A stretch of 64,000 bases of DNA, from positions 372,001-436,000 of the forward strand of contig NZ_JBEPOO010000001.1 in the NCBI RefSeq assembly GCF_040546815.1, written 5' to 3'. The notes under the pieces are model-generated. The model did not search any database, was not told the DNA's origin, and saw only the letters and a list, made by a program, of their open reading frames with translations. Below, one piece after another: positions 1 to 8,436 of this stretch (within the stretch, counting starts at the first letter, position 1; every line of letters starts with the position of its first letter). The stretch is from Devosia sp. 2618 (lineage in GTDB: Bacteria; Pseudomonadota; Alphaproteobacteria; Rhizobiales; Devosiaceae). Made by a program: the position numbers and the translations under genes.

Positions 1-1
1 G

Positions 2-241
2 GGCCTGAAGCGCGGCGAGATCCTGGTCGCTCGGCACACCGATCCCGGCTGGATCGCCATTTTCAGCAATGCGGCGGCTATCGTCGTCGAGCGCGGGAGC
101 CTGTTGTCGCACTCAGCCATCGTGGCGCGCGAACTGGGCATTCCCTGCGTTGTCGGCATCAAGGGCGCGATGGACTGGATCGAGGATGGCGAAATGATCG
201 AGGTCGATGGTGCCACAGGTGAGGTGAGGCGGCTGGCATGA
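2..241 (+). CDS. PEP-utilising enzyme, C-terminal phosphohistidine (swivelling) domain, partial
   Basis: Only the last 79 residues are in the window; the gene starts upstream. The fragment has the hallmark of the PEP-utilising mobile domain: a Ser-His motif (SLLSHSAIVARELGIP, His at fragment residue 37) followed by a Gly-rich strand and a closing IEVDGATGEV segment, as in PEP synthase, pyruvate phosphate dikinase and rifampin phosphotransferase-type enzymes. The His normally carries the phosphate between an ATP-grasp domain and a second active site; those domains are not visible, so the substrate is unknown. Its TGA overlaps the ATG of the next gene by four bases, so it is very probably translationally coupled to the DUF3419 gene. 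It could be a true PEP synthase or an antibiotic- or alcohol-phosphorylating relative. Confidence 0.8.
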   Translation, partial: GLKRGEILVARHTDPGWIAIFSNAAAIVVERGSLLSHSAIVARELGIPCVVGIKGAMDWIEDGEMIEVDGATGEVRRLA

Positions 242-1335
242 CGCAAGCCGATATTGCCGGTCGGGCGCGGTTTGACGCCATACGTTATGCCCAGCTTTGG
301 GAAGATGCCGACGTGCTGGTGGCCGCGCTCGATACCGCGCCGGGCGCAACGCTGGTGTCGATTGCCTCGGCCGGGGACAATGCGTTGGCCATGTTGCTGC
401 TCGACCCAAAACGGGTCGTGGCGATTGACCTGTCACCGGCGCAGATCGCGTGCCTGTCGATCCGCATGGCCGGCTATCGGACGCTCGACCATGGTGGATT
501 CATCGATCTGATGGGCTCGCGGCAGTCGGCTCGGCGGGGCGAACTGTTCGATGCCATCGTCAGGCAGGTCAGCGCCGAGGATCAGGCATTCTGGGCCAGC
601 CGGCGGGACGACGTTATCCGCTATGGGCTGGGTGGGGTCGGCAAGTTCGAGAACTATTTCCGGCTGTTCCGGCGCTATATCCTGCCGCTGGCGCAGAGCC
701 GGTCGACCATCGAAGAAGTATTTGTCGCCAAGCCAAGGGCTGAGCGGGCGGCGTTCTTTGACCGGCGCTGGAACAACTGGCGCTGGCGGCTGGCGCTCAA
801 GGTGTTTTTCTCCAATCTCGTGATGGGCCGTCTGGGGCGCGATCCGGCGTTTTTCGATCATGTCGAGGGCAGCCTGTCGGATCATGTTGCCCGCCAATTG
901 CGCCATGCCGGTGTCGATCTCGACCCGGCCGAAAACCCCTATCTGCACTGGATATTGAAGGGCAATCACGGCGCGGCGCTGCCGCTGGCCTGGCGGGCCG
1001 AGCATTTTGCCACCATTCGCGACCGGCTGGACCGGCTCGACCTGCGCTGCGGCGCGCTCGAAGCATTCGTCGCGACGGGGGAGAAGGCGGACGGCTTCAA
1101 TCTGTCGGACATTTTCGAATACATGGACGATGGTGTCTTCGCCTCGGTTTACAGTTCAATCCTTGACGCTGCGCGGCCCGGCGCGCGGCTGGTTTATTGG
1201 AACATGATGGTGCCGCGGCGCGTGCCGACGGCGTTGGCTGCGCGGGTCGAGCAGCTTGAGGCGGTTGAGGTCGAGGGCAAGGCAGCGGACAAGGCGTTCT
1301 TTTACTCGGACTTCGTGGTGGAGCAGGTCCGGTGA
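238..1335 (+). CDS. DUF3419 family protein, BtaA-like 3-amino-3-carboxypropyl transferase
   Basis: A 365-residue protein of the DUF3419 family, whose characterised member BtaA transfers the 3-amino-3-carboxypropyl group of S-adenosylmethionine to diacylglycerol, the first step of betaine-lipid (DGTS) synthesis. Visible signatures are RYAQLWEDADVL near residues 16-27, a SAM-binding-like segment ASAGDNAL at 43-50, AIDLSPAQI at 62-70, GKFENYFRLF near the middle, NPYLHWILKG, FNLSDIFEYM and a C-terminal LVYWNMMVPRR. It is somewhat shorter than bacterial BtaA (roughly 400 residues). No BtaB methyltransferase is adjacent, so the product may not be DGTS. It overlaps both neighbours by four bases (ATGA and GTGA junctions), placing it in a coupled operon. 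The family call is secure; the substrate is inferred. Confidence 0.85.
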   Translation: MTQADIAGRARFDAIRYAQLWEDADVLVAALDTAPGATLVSIASAGDNALAMLLLDPKRVVAIDLSPAQIACLSIRMAGYRTLDHGGFIDLMGSRQSARRGELFDAIVRQVSAEDQAFWASRRDDVIRYGLGGVGKFENYFRLFRRYILPLAQSRSTIEEVFVAKPRAERAAFFDRRWNNWRWRLALKVFFSNLVMGRLGRDPAFFDHVEGSLSDHVARQLRHAGVDLDPAENPYLHWILKGNHGAALPLAWRAEHFATIRDRLDRLDLRCGALEAFVATGEKADGFNLSDIFEYMDDGVFASVYSSILDAARPGARLVYWNMMVPRRVPTALAARVEQLEAVEVEGKAADKAFFYSDFVVEQVR

Positions 1336-2633
1336 GCTTCACGCTGGCCGATGGTTTCAAGGTTGCGCTTATTCTGGCGGCAATCCCATTGGTCATGCTG
1401 GCGGTGGGACGGCTCGGCAAGCGGTTCGGCTGGGACGCCGAGGTCAACCGCAAGCTGGTGCATGTTGCGACCGGTTGCCTCGCGCTGACCTTCCCGCTGC
1501 TGTTTTCCAATCCGCTGCCGGTGCTGATCCTGCTGGCCATCGCGATACTCTTCATGTTCGTCATCCGCAGCGGGCTGTTGGGCGGGCTGGGTAGTGCCCT
1601 GCACGGGGTCGAGCGGCAGTCCTATGGCGAAATCTACCTCGCGCTGGCGATTGCAGTCACCTTCATCCGGGCCGAAGAACACCCGATGCTCTATGTGCTG
1701 CCCATTCTCGTCATCACGCTGTCGGACACGGCAGCGGCGCTGGTGGGCACGGTTTACGGCCGTCGACGCTTTCCCGTTGAAGGCGGCGCCAAGAGCATCG
1801 AGGGTGTCGTCGTCTTCTTCATCGTGACATGGCTCGCCAGCCTCATCGTCCTGGTGCTGATGACCAGCGCCGCGCCGCTCAACCTCGTGTTGATTTCGAT
1901 GTTGATCGCGGCGTTCTGTGCGTTGGTAGAAGTGGATTCCTGGCGCGGGCTGGATAACCTCTTTGTGCCCGTGGGAGCCTTTCTGCTGCTCAGCAGTCAC
2001 CTTGATAGCAGCCCGCTGGACCTGGTATTCAGCACCGGCGTGTTTCTGGCATTTCTGGTCGTCCTGCTGTTGCTTGCGCCCACCCTCAAGCTCAGCGAAC
2101 AGGCCGCGCGCGCCAATGCGATCCTGCTGTTTTTGATCATCTCCATCGTCTCGCTGCACAATGTGATCCTGCCCACGCTGACGATCGTGGCCTATCTCGC
2201 CGCGCGCACGCTGCGCCCCTGCGACAGCAAGCGGCCCGACTATGACCTGCTGTTTGTCGCCGCCATGGTGTCGCTGCTGTGGCTGTTTGTCGGCGACGCG
2301 GGCGGCCGCTCTGTGATCAGCCTGTTCAACCTTACCTTTGCCGGCGCTCTGGTTGGCTTTCTGGCTGTGGCCATGCACAAGTATTGGCGCGTGCTGATCC
2401 TGCCTGCCATGGCCGCAGCCGGATGGGTGGCGTGGTGGGCGGCGCAGGCCAATATGCCCTATTCGCGCTGGTTCATGCCCAGTGTCCTCGAAATTGCCGC
2501 AGCGCTGATCGTCGTCGTAGTCCTGCCGCTGTTGCGACCAGAATGGTTCGCGTCACGGCGCAGCCTGCGCATTTTTGGGCTGGCGATGATCGTGCCATCG
2601 ATCCTGTTCCTGCGAGGAGTTGTGCTGCAATGA
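1332..2633 (+). CDS. Membrane CTP-dependent lipid kinase-like protein (DGK1/SEC59/VTE5 family)
   Basis: A 433-residue polytopic membrane protein starting at GTG 1332. The N-terminal half carries motifs of the dolichol kinase/diacylglycerol kinase/phytol kinase family, often annotated as phosphatidate cytidylyltransferase: NRKLVHVATG at residues 39-48, SDTAAALVGTVYG at 131-143 and GGAKSIEGV at 151-159. Family members use CTP to phosphorylate a lipid alcohol at the membrane. The protein is about twice the length of the minimal family fold: beyond residue 200 there is a further set of hydrophobic helices with no obvious catalytic motif. Placed between a BtaA-like transferase and an acyltransferase, it could phosphorylate a lipid intermediate. 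The true substrate and nucleotide preference cannot be read from the sequence. Confidence 0.8.
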   Translation: MSFTLADGFKVALILAAIPLVMLAVGRLGKRFGWDAEVNRKLVHVATGCLALTFPLLFSNPLPVLILLAIAILFMFVIRSGLLGGLGSALHGVERQSYGEIYLALAIAVTFIRAEEHPMLYVLPILVITLSDTAAALVGTVYGRRRFPVEGGAKSIEGVVVFFIVTWLASLIVLVLMTSAAPLNLVLISMLIAAFCALVEVDSWRGLDNLFVPVGAFLLLSSHLDSSPLDLVFSTGVFLAFLVVLLLLAPTLKLSEQAARANAILLFLIISIVSLHNVILPTLTIVAYLAARTLRPCDSKRPDYDLLFVAAMVSLLWLFVGDAGGRSVISLFNLTFAGALVGFLAVAMHKYWRVLILPAMAAAGWVAWWAAQANMPYSRWFMPSVLEIAAALIVVVVLPLLRPEWFASRRSLRIFGLAMIVPSILFLRGVVLQ

Positions 2634-3469
2634 CCGAAATCCAGACCCTGACCCGTTCCGGCGCTGCCCTTCGCATCTATCGCGATGCGCCGGAGTGGGA
2701 CGGGCTGCCGAGCGCAGCCATCGGCGGCCTGGCGTTTGAGGATGCGAACGCTACGGCGGCATTGCTCGATGAGGCGATCACCTTGCTGCGTAGCGAGCGC
2801 TTCGGGGGTGTCATCGGTCCGATGGACGGCGATACTTGGCACAGCTACCGCGTGGTGACCGAGAGCGATGGCTCGGCGCCGTTCGCGCTCGAACCACGCA
2901 GCGGCGCGCATGACCACGCGGTATTGGCTGGCGCCGGCTTTGCGCCGATCTCGAACTATGTGTCATCGCGCGCGCGGCTGGTGGATACGCTGGGCGAGGT
3001 GCCGGTCAGCATTGAAGGCGTGACGGTCTCAGCGTGGGATGGGACAGGGGCGGAGGGGCTGATCAGCAAGCTTTTTGCCATGTCGGGCTCGGCCTTTGCC
3101 GGCAATCACTTTTACAAGCCGATTACGCTCGACGCATTTCTCGACCTCTATCGGCCCATCCTGCCCATGCTCGATCCGCGCCACGTGCTGTTCGCGCATG
3201 GCCCGAATGAGCAACTGGTGGGCTTCCTGTTCGGCTTCCCGGATCGGTTGGCGACGGAAAAACCTGCTGCCGTGCTCAAGACCTATGCCAGTGGCTTACG
3301 CGGGGTGGGGCATTTGCTAGCCGATCAGTATCACCGCCGCGCGTTGGAGATGGGCCACGAAGAGGTCATCCACGCGCTTATGCACGAAAGCAATGTTTCC
3401 AACGAGCGCAGCCAGCGGCACAAGGCGACGGTGTTTCGCCGCTATGCCCTGATGGGGCTCCGGCTCTAG
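2630..3469 (+). CDS. GNAT family N-acyltransferase-like protein
   Basis: A 279-residue protein; ATG 2630 overlaps the preceding TGA and has GAGGAG just upstream. The C-terminal third looks like a GNAT acyl-CoA-binding fold: a strand reading VLFAHGPNEQLVGFLFGFP, a helix-rich segment, then VIHALMHESNVSNERSQ, which resembles the acceptor-side end of GNAT domains where an Asn-containing helix follows the last strand. The N-terminal half has no motif I recognise. GNAT proteins transfer acyl groups from CoA or ACP to amines; bacterial ceramide synthase is one example acting in lipid synthesis. With an adenylate-forming ligase immediately downstream, an N- or O-acylation of the product of the BtaA-like enzyme is a reasonable hypothesis, not a demonstrated role. 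Confidence 0.65.
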   Translation: MTEIQTLTRSGAALRIYRDAPEWDGLPSAAIGGLAFEDANATAALLDEAITLLRSERFGGVIGPMDGDTWHSYRVVTESDGSAPFALEPRSGAHDHAVLAGAGFAPISNYVSSRARLVDTLGEVPVSIEGVTVSAWDGTGAEGLISKLFAMSGSAFAGNHFYKPITLDAFLDLYRPILPMLDPRHVLFAHGPNEQLVGFLFGFPDRLATEKPAAVLKTYASGLRGVGHLLADQYHRRALEMGHEEVIHALMHESNVSNERSQRHKATVFRRYALMGLRL

Positions 3470-3472
3470 ACC

Positions 3473-4888
3473 ATGAACCTTATCGCCACCTCCATCGAGA
3501 CGGCGAGCAAGCGTGGCGGGCACACGGCCATCGTCGCGGGCTATGGGAGGTCGATCAGTTTTGCCGATCTGGCCCGGCGGTCGGGCGCGCTGGCGGAAGG
3601 CTGGCGGCGGCGTGGCGTAAAGGCGGGCGATCGGGTGATCCTCGCCATGCCAGTCGGCATCGACCTTTACGCCGCGATTGCGGGGCTGTGGCGCCTCGGC
3701 GCGACCATCGTCTTTCCCGAGCCCGCATTGGGGCTCGCAGGTCTGCGCCATGCCGTGCGGATGACACGGCCGCGTGCGTTGCTGACATCAGGCGCCTACG
3801 GAATGTTGCGGTTCGCCGTGCCCGAATTGTGGGGCGTCGGGCTGCATCTGCACCTCGATGACAGCGCAGCGAGCGATGCACTTGCGTACGTCACGCCCGA
3901 TCATGCCGCCCTGATCTCCTTCACCAGCGGTTCGACCGGCAAGCCCAAGGCTATCGTGCGCAGCCACGGCTTTCTGGCTGCACAGGATGCGGCGCTCGAT
4001 GCGCTGATTGCGCCGCAGCGTGACGATGAAGTGGATCTGGTGGCATTTCCGGTCTTCGTCATCGCCAATCTGGCGAGGGGTACGACGTCGGTGCTGCCGA
4101 ACTGGAAATTGCGCGATCCGGACAGCGCCGATGCCGCTGGTATCTTGCGGCTGATCAAAAGCCAGAAGATCACGCGCGCGCTAGCGCCGCCATCCATCGG
4201 CGAGGTCTTGGCAAAAGCTGATGCGGTGCCGTTGCAGACGCTATTCACCGGTGGCGGCCCGGTATTCCCCGATCTGATCGAACGGCTGCAGCGGCTCATG
4301 CCGGCACAGTCCGATATCGTCTCGGTCTATGGCTCGACCGAAGCGGAGCCGATTGCCTGGCAAAGTGCGCGCGCGATTTCAGACAGCCAGTGGCAGGCCA
4401 TGAAATCCGGTATGGGGCTGCTGGCTGGCAAGCCCATCGCCGCGATCGGGCTTAAGCTGCTTGATGACGAGATCGTCGTGACAGGCGACCACGTCAACAA
4501 AGGTTACCTCGGCGGGCAGGGGGATGCAGAGAACAAGCTGAACCTCCATGGCACCATCTGGCACCGCACCGGTGATGCTGGGCGTATCGATACTGACGGC
4601 GCCCTGTGGCTGTGCGGTCGGCTCAGTGGCCGGTGTGGCACGCTCTACCCATTCGAGGTCGAAGCGCCATCGCGGTTCTGGCCGGGCGTTCGGCGGTCGG
4701 CTTTGGTGGCTATCGACGACAAGCCCGTCCTTGCCCTGGAAGGCGATGACGCGCATCTGGCGCAATGGCAGAAGGCTGCGGCTGATATTGGCGTCGAGCG
4801 GGTCGTGTCGATTGCGAGGATGCCTATGGACCGTCGGCATCACTCCAAGGTGGATTACAACGCGCTCAAAAACACGCTGGTGCGATAG
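3473..4888 (+). CDS. AMP-dependent acyl ligase/synthetase (ANL superfamily)
   Basis: A 471-residue adenylate-forming enzyme, expected to activate a carboxylic acid as acyl-AMP and pass it to CoA or another acceptor. Motifs: P-loop TSGSTGKPKA at residues 151-160, YGSTEAEP (A5) near 283, the WHRTGDAG segment with the ribose-binding Asp (A7), CGRLSG (A8), and a C-terminal RRHHSKVDY region whose Lys459 is in the position of the catalytic lysine. It is somewhat shorter than usual for acyl-CoA synthetases (500-560 residues) and, with its HHSK ending, is reminiscent of OleC-like fatty acyl-AMP ligases. It starts three bases after the GNAT stop and is the last gene of the operon; the next gene is convergent. 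Substrate unknown, fatty acid likely. Confidence 0.8.
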   Translation: MNLIATSIETASKRGGHTAIVAGYGRSISFADLARRSGALAEGWRRRGVKAGDRVILAMPVGIDLYAAIAGLWRLGATIVFPEPALGLAGLRHAVRMTRPRALLTSGAYGMLRFAVPELWGVGLHLHLDDSAASDALAYVTPDHAALISFTSGSTGKPKAIVRSHGFLAAQDAALDALIAPQRDDEVDLVAFPVFVIANLARGTTSVLPNWKLRDPDSADAAGILRLIKSQKITRALAPPSIGEVLAKADAVPLQTLFTGGGPVFPDLIERLQRLMPAQSDIVSVYGSTEAEPIAWQSARAISDSQWQAMKSGMGLLAGKPIAAIGLKLLDDEIVVTGDHVNKGYLGGQGDAENKLNLHGTIWHRTGDAGRIDTDGALWLCGRLSGRCGTLYPFEVEAPSRFWPGVRRSALVAIDDKPVLALEGDDAHLAQWQKAAADIGVERVVSIARMPMDRRHHSKVDYNALKNTLVR

Positions 4889-4894
4889 ACCGGG

Positions 4895-5143
4895 CTACCA
4901 GGAGATCGGCTGCAGCGTCCTGGCGTCGACCAGTTGCATGGCGGTCTTGCCATCTTCGGCCGCGACATAGACGCGGATATTCTGGCCCCATTGCTCGACG
5001 CTGATCACATCAAGCCCCTGACCCCGCAAGCTCGCCTCGATGGCGCTTTCGGACCGGCCGTGAATGGTGTCGGCCATGGCAATGGAGGGCATGGCGGTCA
5101 GGCTTGCGACGGCGAGCAAGGCGGCGATGGTGAGCGGCTTCAT
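4895..5143 (-). CDS. Small periplasmic PepSY-like protein
   Basis: An 82-residue protein with a clear signal peptide (MKPLTIAALLAVASLTAMPS, cleavage probably after AMA near residue 24). The mature part, about 58 residues, has the alpha-beta-beta pattern of a single PepSY domain: a helix with SAIEASLRGQG, then VISVEQWGQNIRVYVAAEDGKTAMQLVDART. PepSY domains occur in protease inhibitors and periplasmic regulators; no partner is adjacent. The gene converges on the acyl ligase with six bases between the stops and is followed upstream by the terminator of the RND operon, so it is transcribed alone. Confidence 0.65.
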   Translation of the reverse strand: MKPLTIAALLAVASLTAMPSIAMADTIHGRSESAIEASLRGQGLDVISVEQWGQNIRVYVAAEDGKTAMQLVDARTLQPISW

Positions 5144-5217
5144 GGCGGGTCCTCTTTATCTTACCGCCACACAATCGACGCCCCAGATTGTGCCAGCATT
5201 ACGCGAATGGCTCCTGC

Positions 5218-5250
5218 AAAAAAATGGCACCCACCTTGCGATGGGTGCCA
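5218..5250 (-). terminator. Rho-independent terminator of the RND pump operon
   Basis: Nine-base perfect stem TGGCACCCA/TGGGTGCCA (5225-5233 and 5242-5250) with an eight-base loop, followed on the minus strand by seven T (5218-5224). It lies about 45 bases after the RND gene stop codon and is oriented to end that transcript. Confidence 0.9.
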
Positions 5251-5295
5251 AGCTCTCCGGCCGCCGAGGAGGTCAAAGGCGGTGGGAGATTGAGG

Positions 5296-8200
5296 TTAGT
5301 GGCTGGGCGCCGGTTCTGCCGTTTCGGCGTGGTGATGATCCGGCGACTTGGGCAGGAAGCGGCGGGCGAAACGACCCAGCGCTTCGGTATAGGTCAGCAT
5401 GACCGGCACCACGACCAGTGTCAGCAACGTCGAACTGATCAGTCCGCCGATCACCGCGTGGGCCATCGGGGCGTTCTGGCCACTGCCTTCGTGCAGGGCC
5501 AGTGCCAGCGGCAGCATGCCGAAGATCATAGCGAGCGTAGTCATGATGATCGGGCGGAAGCGGGTTTCGCCCGCTTCGATCAGGGCATCAATCAGCGATG
5601 AGCCGGCGCGAACATGCTGGTTGGCGTTGTCGACGAGCAGGATGGCGTTTTTCACCACCAGACCCATCAGCATGACGAAGCCGATCATGGAATACATGTT
5701 CAGCGTCGAACCGCCGACCAATAGGCCCAGCATCACGCCGATCAGCGATAGCGGCAGGGCCGACATGATGGCGAGCGGCTGCAGGAAGCTGCCGAACTGG
5801 CTGGCGAGCACCAGATAGATGAAGATGATCGCCAACAGGAGCGCCGAGCCGACGCTGCCCATGGTGTCGGCCAGCATTTCGGTGTCGCCGCCTTCAGACA
5901 GGACGATGCCGGGCGGCAGGTCGAGCGCCGCGACGGCCGCCTGCACATCGGCACTGACGTCGCCGAGGATGCGGCCTTCGACATTGGCCGAGACGCTGAC
6001 CTGACGGGTCAGGTTCTCGCGGTTGATCTCGCTGGGGCCAACCGTTGGGCGGACTTCAGCGACCTGATCAAGCGTGATGGCCAGTGGCGTGGCGCTGGAG
6101 CGGTTCTGCGCGATGGGTAGGCTGCCCACGGCGTCCACATCCTGGCGCATGGCCTCGGGCAGGCGAACGACCACGTCGAGACGGTCATTGCGGTCGTCGG
6201 TCCATTCCGATGCCGTTTCGCCGCCCAGCATGGCACGCAGCGCCGAGCCGGTGGCCGCGATGCCGACGCCGAGGTCGCTCGCAGCCTGTCGGTCGAGGAT
6301 GATGTCGAGCATGGGCTGGGCCTGTTGCAGGCTGACCTGCACATCGACCGCGCCATCAATGTCGCGCATCTTGTCGGCGAGAGCATTGGCGGCGGTTGCC
6401 AGATCCTCGAGGTTTTCGCCCATCAACTTGACCTGGATGGGGCTGCCGCCACCAAGGCCGCCACCGGCCGAGACTTTGAAATCGGCACCCGGAATGGTCA
6501 ACAGCGCTTCGCGGATCGGTGCGGTCATTTGCTGGGACGACAAAGCGCGCGAGGCCGGGCCCACCAGCGACACGGTGATGGTGGCGCGGTTTTCGCCAGC
6601 CGAGCGACCGGCATTGACGGTGGTATAGGTGCTCGAGACTTCCGGCATGGCGCGGAGCAGCGCTTCGGCCTGATGGGCCTTGATGGCAGTATAGTCGATG
6701 GACGAGCCGGGGCGCGTTTCGATGCTGACCTGGATTTCGCTCTGGTCGGTGGCCGGCATGAACTCGGCGCCGATCATGGGGAACAGCAGGAAGCTACCAA
6801 AGAACGACATCATGGCAACGACCATGGTGATGATGCGGTGGCGCAGCGACCACTTGAGGACCTTGGTATAGCCCTTGGCCAGCTTTTCAAAGCCACGCTC
6901 GAACAGGGCAATGGTGCGGCCTATCGGGCCGCGCTTTGCATTGGGCTCCGATGCCGGATCATACCAGACACTCGACAGCATCGGGTCGAGGGTGAAGCTG
7001 ACAAACAGCGAGATCAGCACGGCGACCGAAACGGTAACGCCGAACTGCATGAAGAACTGGCCGATAATGCCATCCATGAAGGCCAGCGGCATGAACACTG
7101 CGACGATGGAGAGCGTCGTTGCCAGCACGGCAAAGCCGATTTCCTTGGTGCCATCGAGCGCCGCCTGGAAGTGCGATTTCCCCATATGCAAATGGCGCGT
7201 GATGTTTTCGCGCACCACGATGGCGTCGTCGATCAGGATGCCGACCGACAGGGTCAGCGCCAGCATGGTCATGGTGTTGAGCGTGAAGCCGAGCATGCTG
7301 ACCACGGTCAGTGTGCCGATGATCGAGATCGGTAGCGTCAGGCCGGTTATGATGGTCGAGCGCCACGAATTGAGGAACACAAACACGATGACGACGGCGA
7401 GAATGGCGCCTTCGATCAGCGTTGCCTGCACGACTTCAAAATTGTTCTCGATGGGTTCGGCGCTGTTCTGCAAAATGTCGATGGTGACGCCGTCAGGCAG
7501 GTTGCCGCCGGAGTTGAGGCGATCAATGGCCTTTTCGATGGAATGGGCGATGCCCACGGTATTGCCGCCCTGGATCTTGACGATGTCGATGGCGAGCGCC
7601 TGCTGGCCATCGCGGAAAGCGAGGCCCTGCGTGTCGGAGGGGCCGAGCGTAATGGTGGCGACGTCTCCCAGTTTGATGGTCTCGGCGCCGTGGACGGCAA
7701 CGATGACGTCACGAAAACCCTCGAGCGAGGTAACTTCGGTATTGAGCTGAATGGTCTGCACCAGCATGCCGTTGATGACGGTGCCGGTGGGCATGGTGCG
7801 ATTGTCCTGCTGCAGCGCCGAGATCACGTCGCTGACGCCGATGCCATAGGCATTGAGCAAGGCGGGGTCGATGGCGACGTCAACCTGCTGGTCGAGACCT
7901 CCAACCACAGTGGCGCTACCGACGCCGGAAATGGCGGTGAGGGCAGGCGAAACGATGTCGTCGGCTACGCGCGTGAGGTCGACCACCGAATGGGTGGAGC
8001 TGCTCAGTGCCAGCGACATCATCGGCGACGATGTCGGATCAAAGCGCAGCACCTGTGGAGTGTCGGCGCTGGAAGGGAGCGAGCTGGCAATGGCGGCGAG
8101 ACGGTCGCGCACGTCCTGCGCGGCCGTCGAAGAATTGGTTTCCAGCGTGAACATCAGGATGACGGTCGAGTGACCGGCGCTCGAGGTCGAGGTGACGGAG

Positions 8201-8433
8201 TCTATGCCGCTCAGCGTGTTGACAGCTTCTTCGATGGGGCGGGTGATTTCGGATTCGACGGCCTCGGGCGAAGCGCCGGTATAGGGCGTCAGCACGGCGA
8301 CAACGGGGAAGTCGACGTCGGGATATTGTTCGATGGGCAGGCTCTGGTAGGCGCTGATGCCAAAGACCATGATCGCCACCATGATCATGGTAGCGAAAAC
8401 CGGATGGCGAACGCTGATGTCTGTCAAAAACAT
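5296..8433 (-). CDS. RND family (HAE1) multidrug efflux inner-membrane transporter
   Basis: A 1045-residue AcrB/MexB-type proton-driven pump, the usual family length. The two halves each have a leading transmembrane helix, a large periplasmic porter loop and a bundle of helices. The proton-relay aspartate pair is present in GILIDDAIVV and the relay lysine in VVKNAILLVDN. It exports hydrophobic drugs or detergents from the periplasm and outer leaflet. It is the second gene of an operon: ATG three bases after the stop of the adaptor gene, with a strong terminator downstream. No TolC gene is linked, so an outer-membrane partner must be encoded elsewhere (the TolC at 14668 belongs to another exporter but could serve). 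The divergent two-component system is the likely regulator. Confidence 0.95.
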   Translation of the reverse strand: MFLTDISVRHPVFATMIMVAIMVFGISAYQSLPIEQYPDVDFPVVAVLTPYTGASPEAVESEITRPIEEAVNTLSGIDSVTSTSSAGHSTVILMFTLETNSSTAAQDVRDRLAAIASSLPSSADTPQVLRFDPTSSPMMSLALSSSTHSVVDLTRVADDIVSPALTAISGVGSATVVGGLDQQVDVAIDPALLNAYGIGVSDVISALQQDNRTMPTGTVINGMLVQTIQLNTEVTSLEGFRDVIVAVHGAETIKLGDVATITLGPSDTQGLAFRDGQQALAIDIVKIQGGNTVGIAHSIEKAIDRLNSGGNLPDGVTIDILQNSAEPIENNFEVVQATLIEGAILAVVIVFVFLNSWRSTIITGLTLPISIIGTLTVVSMLGFTLNTMTMLALTLSVGILIDDAIVVRENITRHLHMGKSHFQAALDGTKEIGFAVLATTLSIVAVFMPLAFMDGIIGQFFMQFGVTVSVAVLISLFVSFTLDPMLSSVWYDPASEPNAKRGPIGRTIALFERGFEKLAKGYTKVLKWSLRHRIITMVVAMMSFFGSFLLFPMIGAEFMPATDQSEIQVSIETRPGSSIDYTAIKAHQAEALLRAMPEVSSTYTTVNAGRSAGENRATITVSLVGPASRALSSQQMTAPIREALLTIPGADFKVSAGGGLGGGSPIQVKLMGENLEDLATAANALADKMRDIDGAVDVQVSLQQAQPMLDIILDRQAASDLGVGIAATGSALRAMLGGETASEWTDDRNDRLDVVVRLPEAMRQDVDAVGSLPIAQNRSSATPLAITLDQVAEVRPTVGPSEINRENLTRQVSVSANVEGRILGDVSADVQAAVAALDLPPGIVLSEGGDTEMLADTMGSVGSALLLAIIFIYLVLASQFGSFLQPLAIMSALPLSLIGVMLGLLVGGSTLNMYSMIGFVMLMGLVVKNAILLVDNANQHVRAGSSLIDALIEAGETRFRPIIMTTLAMIFGMLPLALALHEGSGQNAPMAHAVIGGLISSTLLTLVVVPVMLTYTEALGRFARRFLPKSPDHHHAETAEPAPSH

Positions 8434-8436
8434 GGT

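Noticed and set aside
238..1335. Annotating the DUF3419 gene as btaA
   Set aside because: No btaB partner and an unusual operon; the family is clear but the DGTS role is not.
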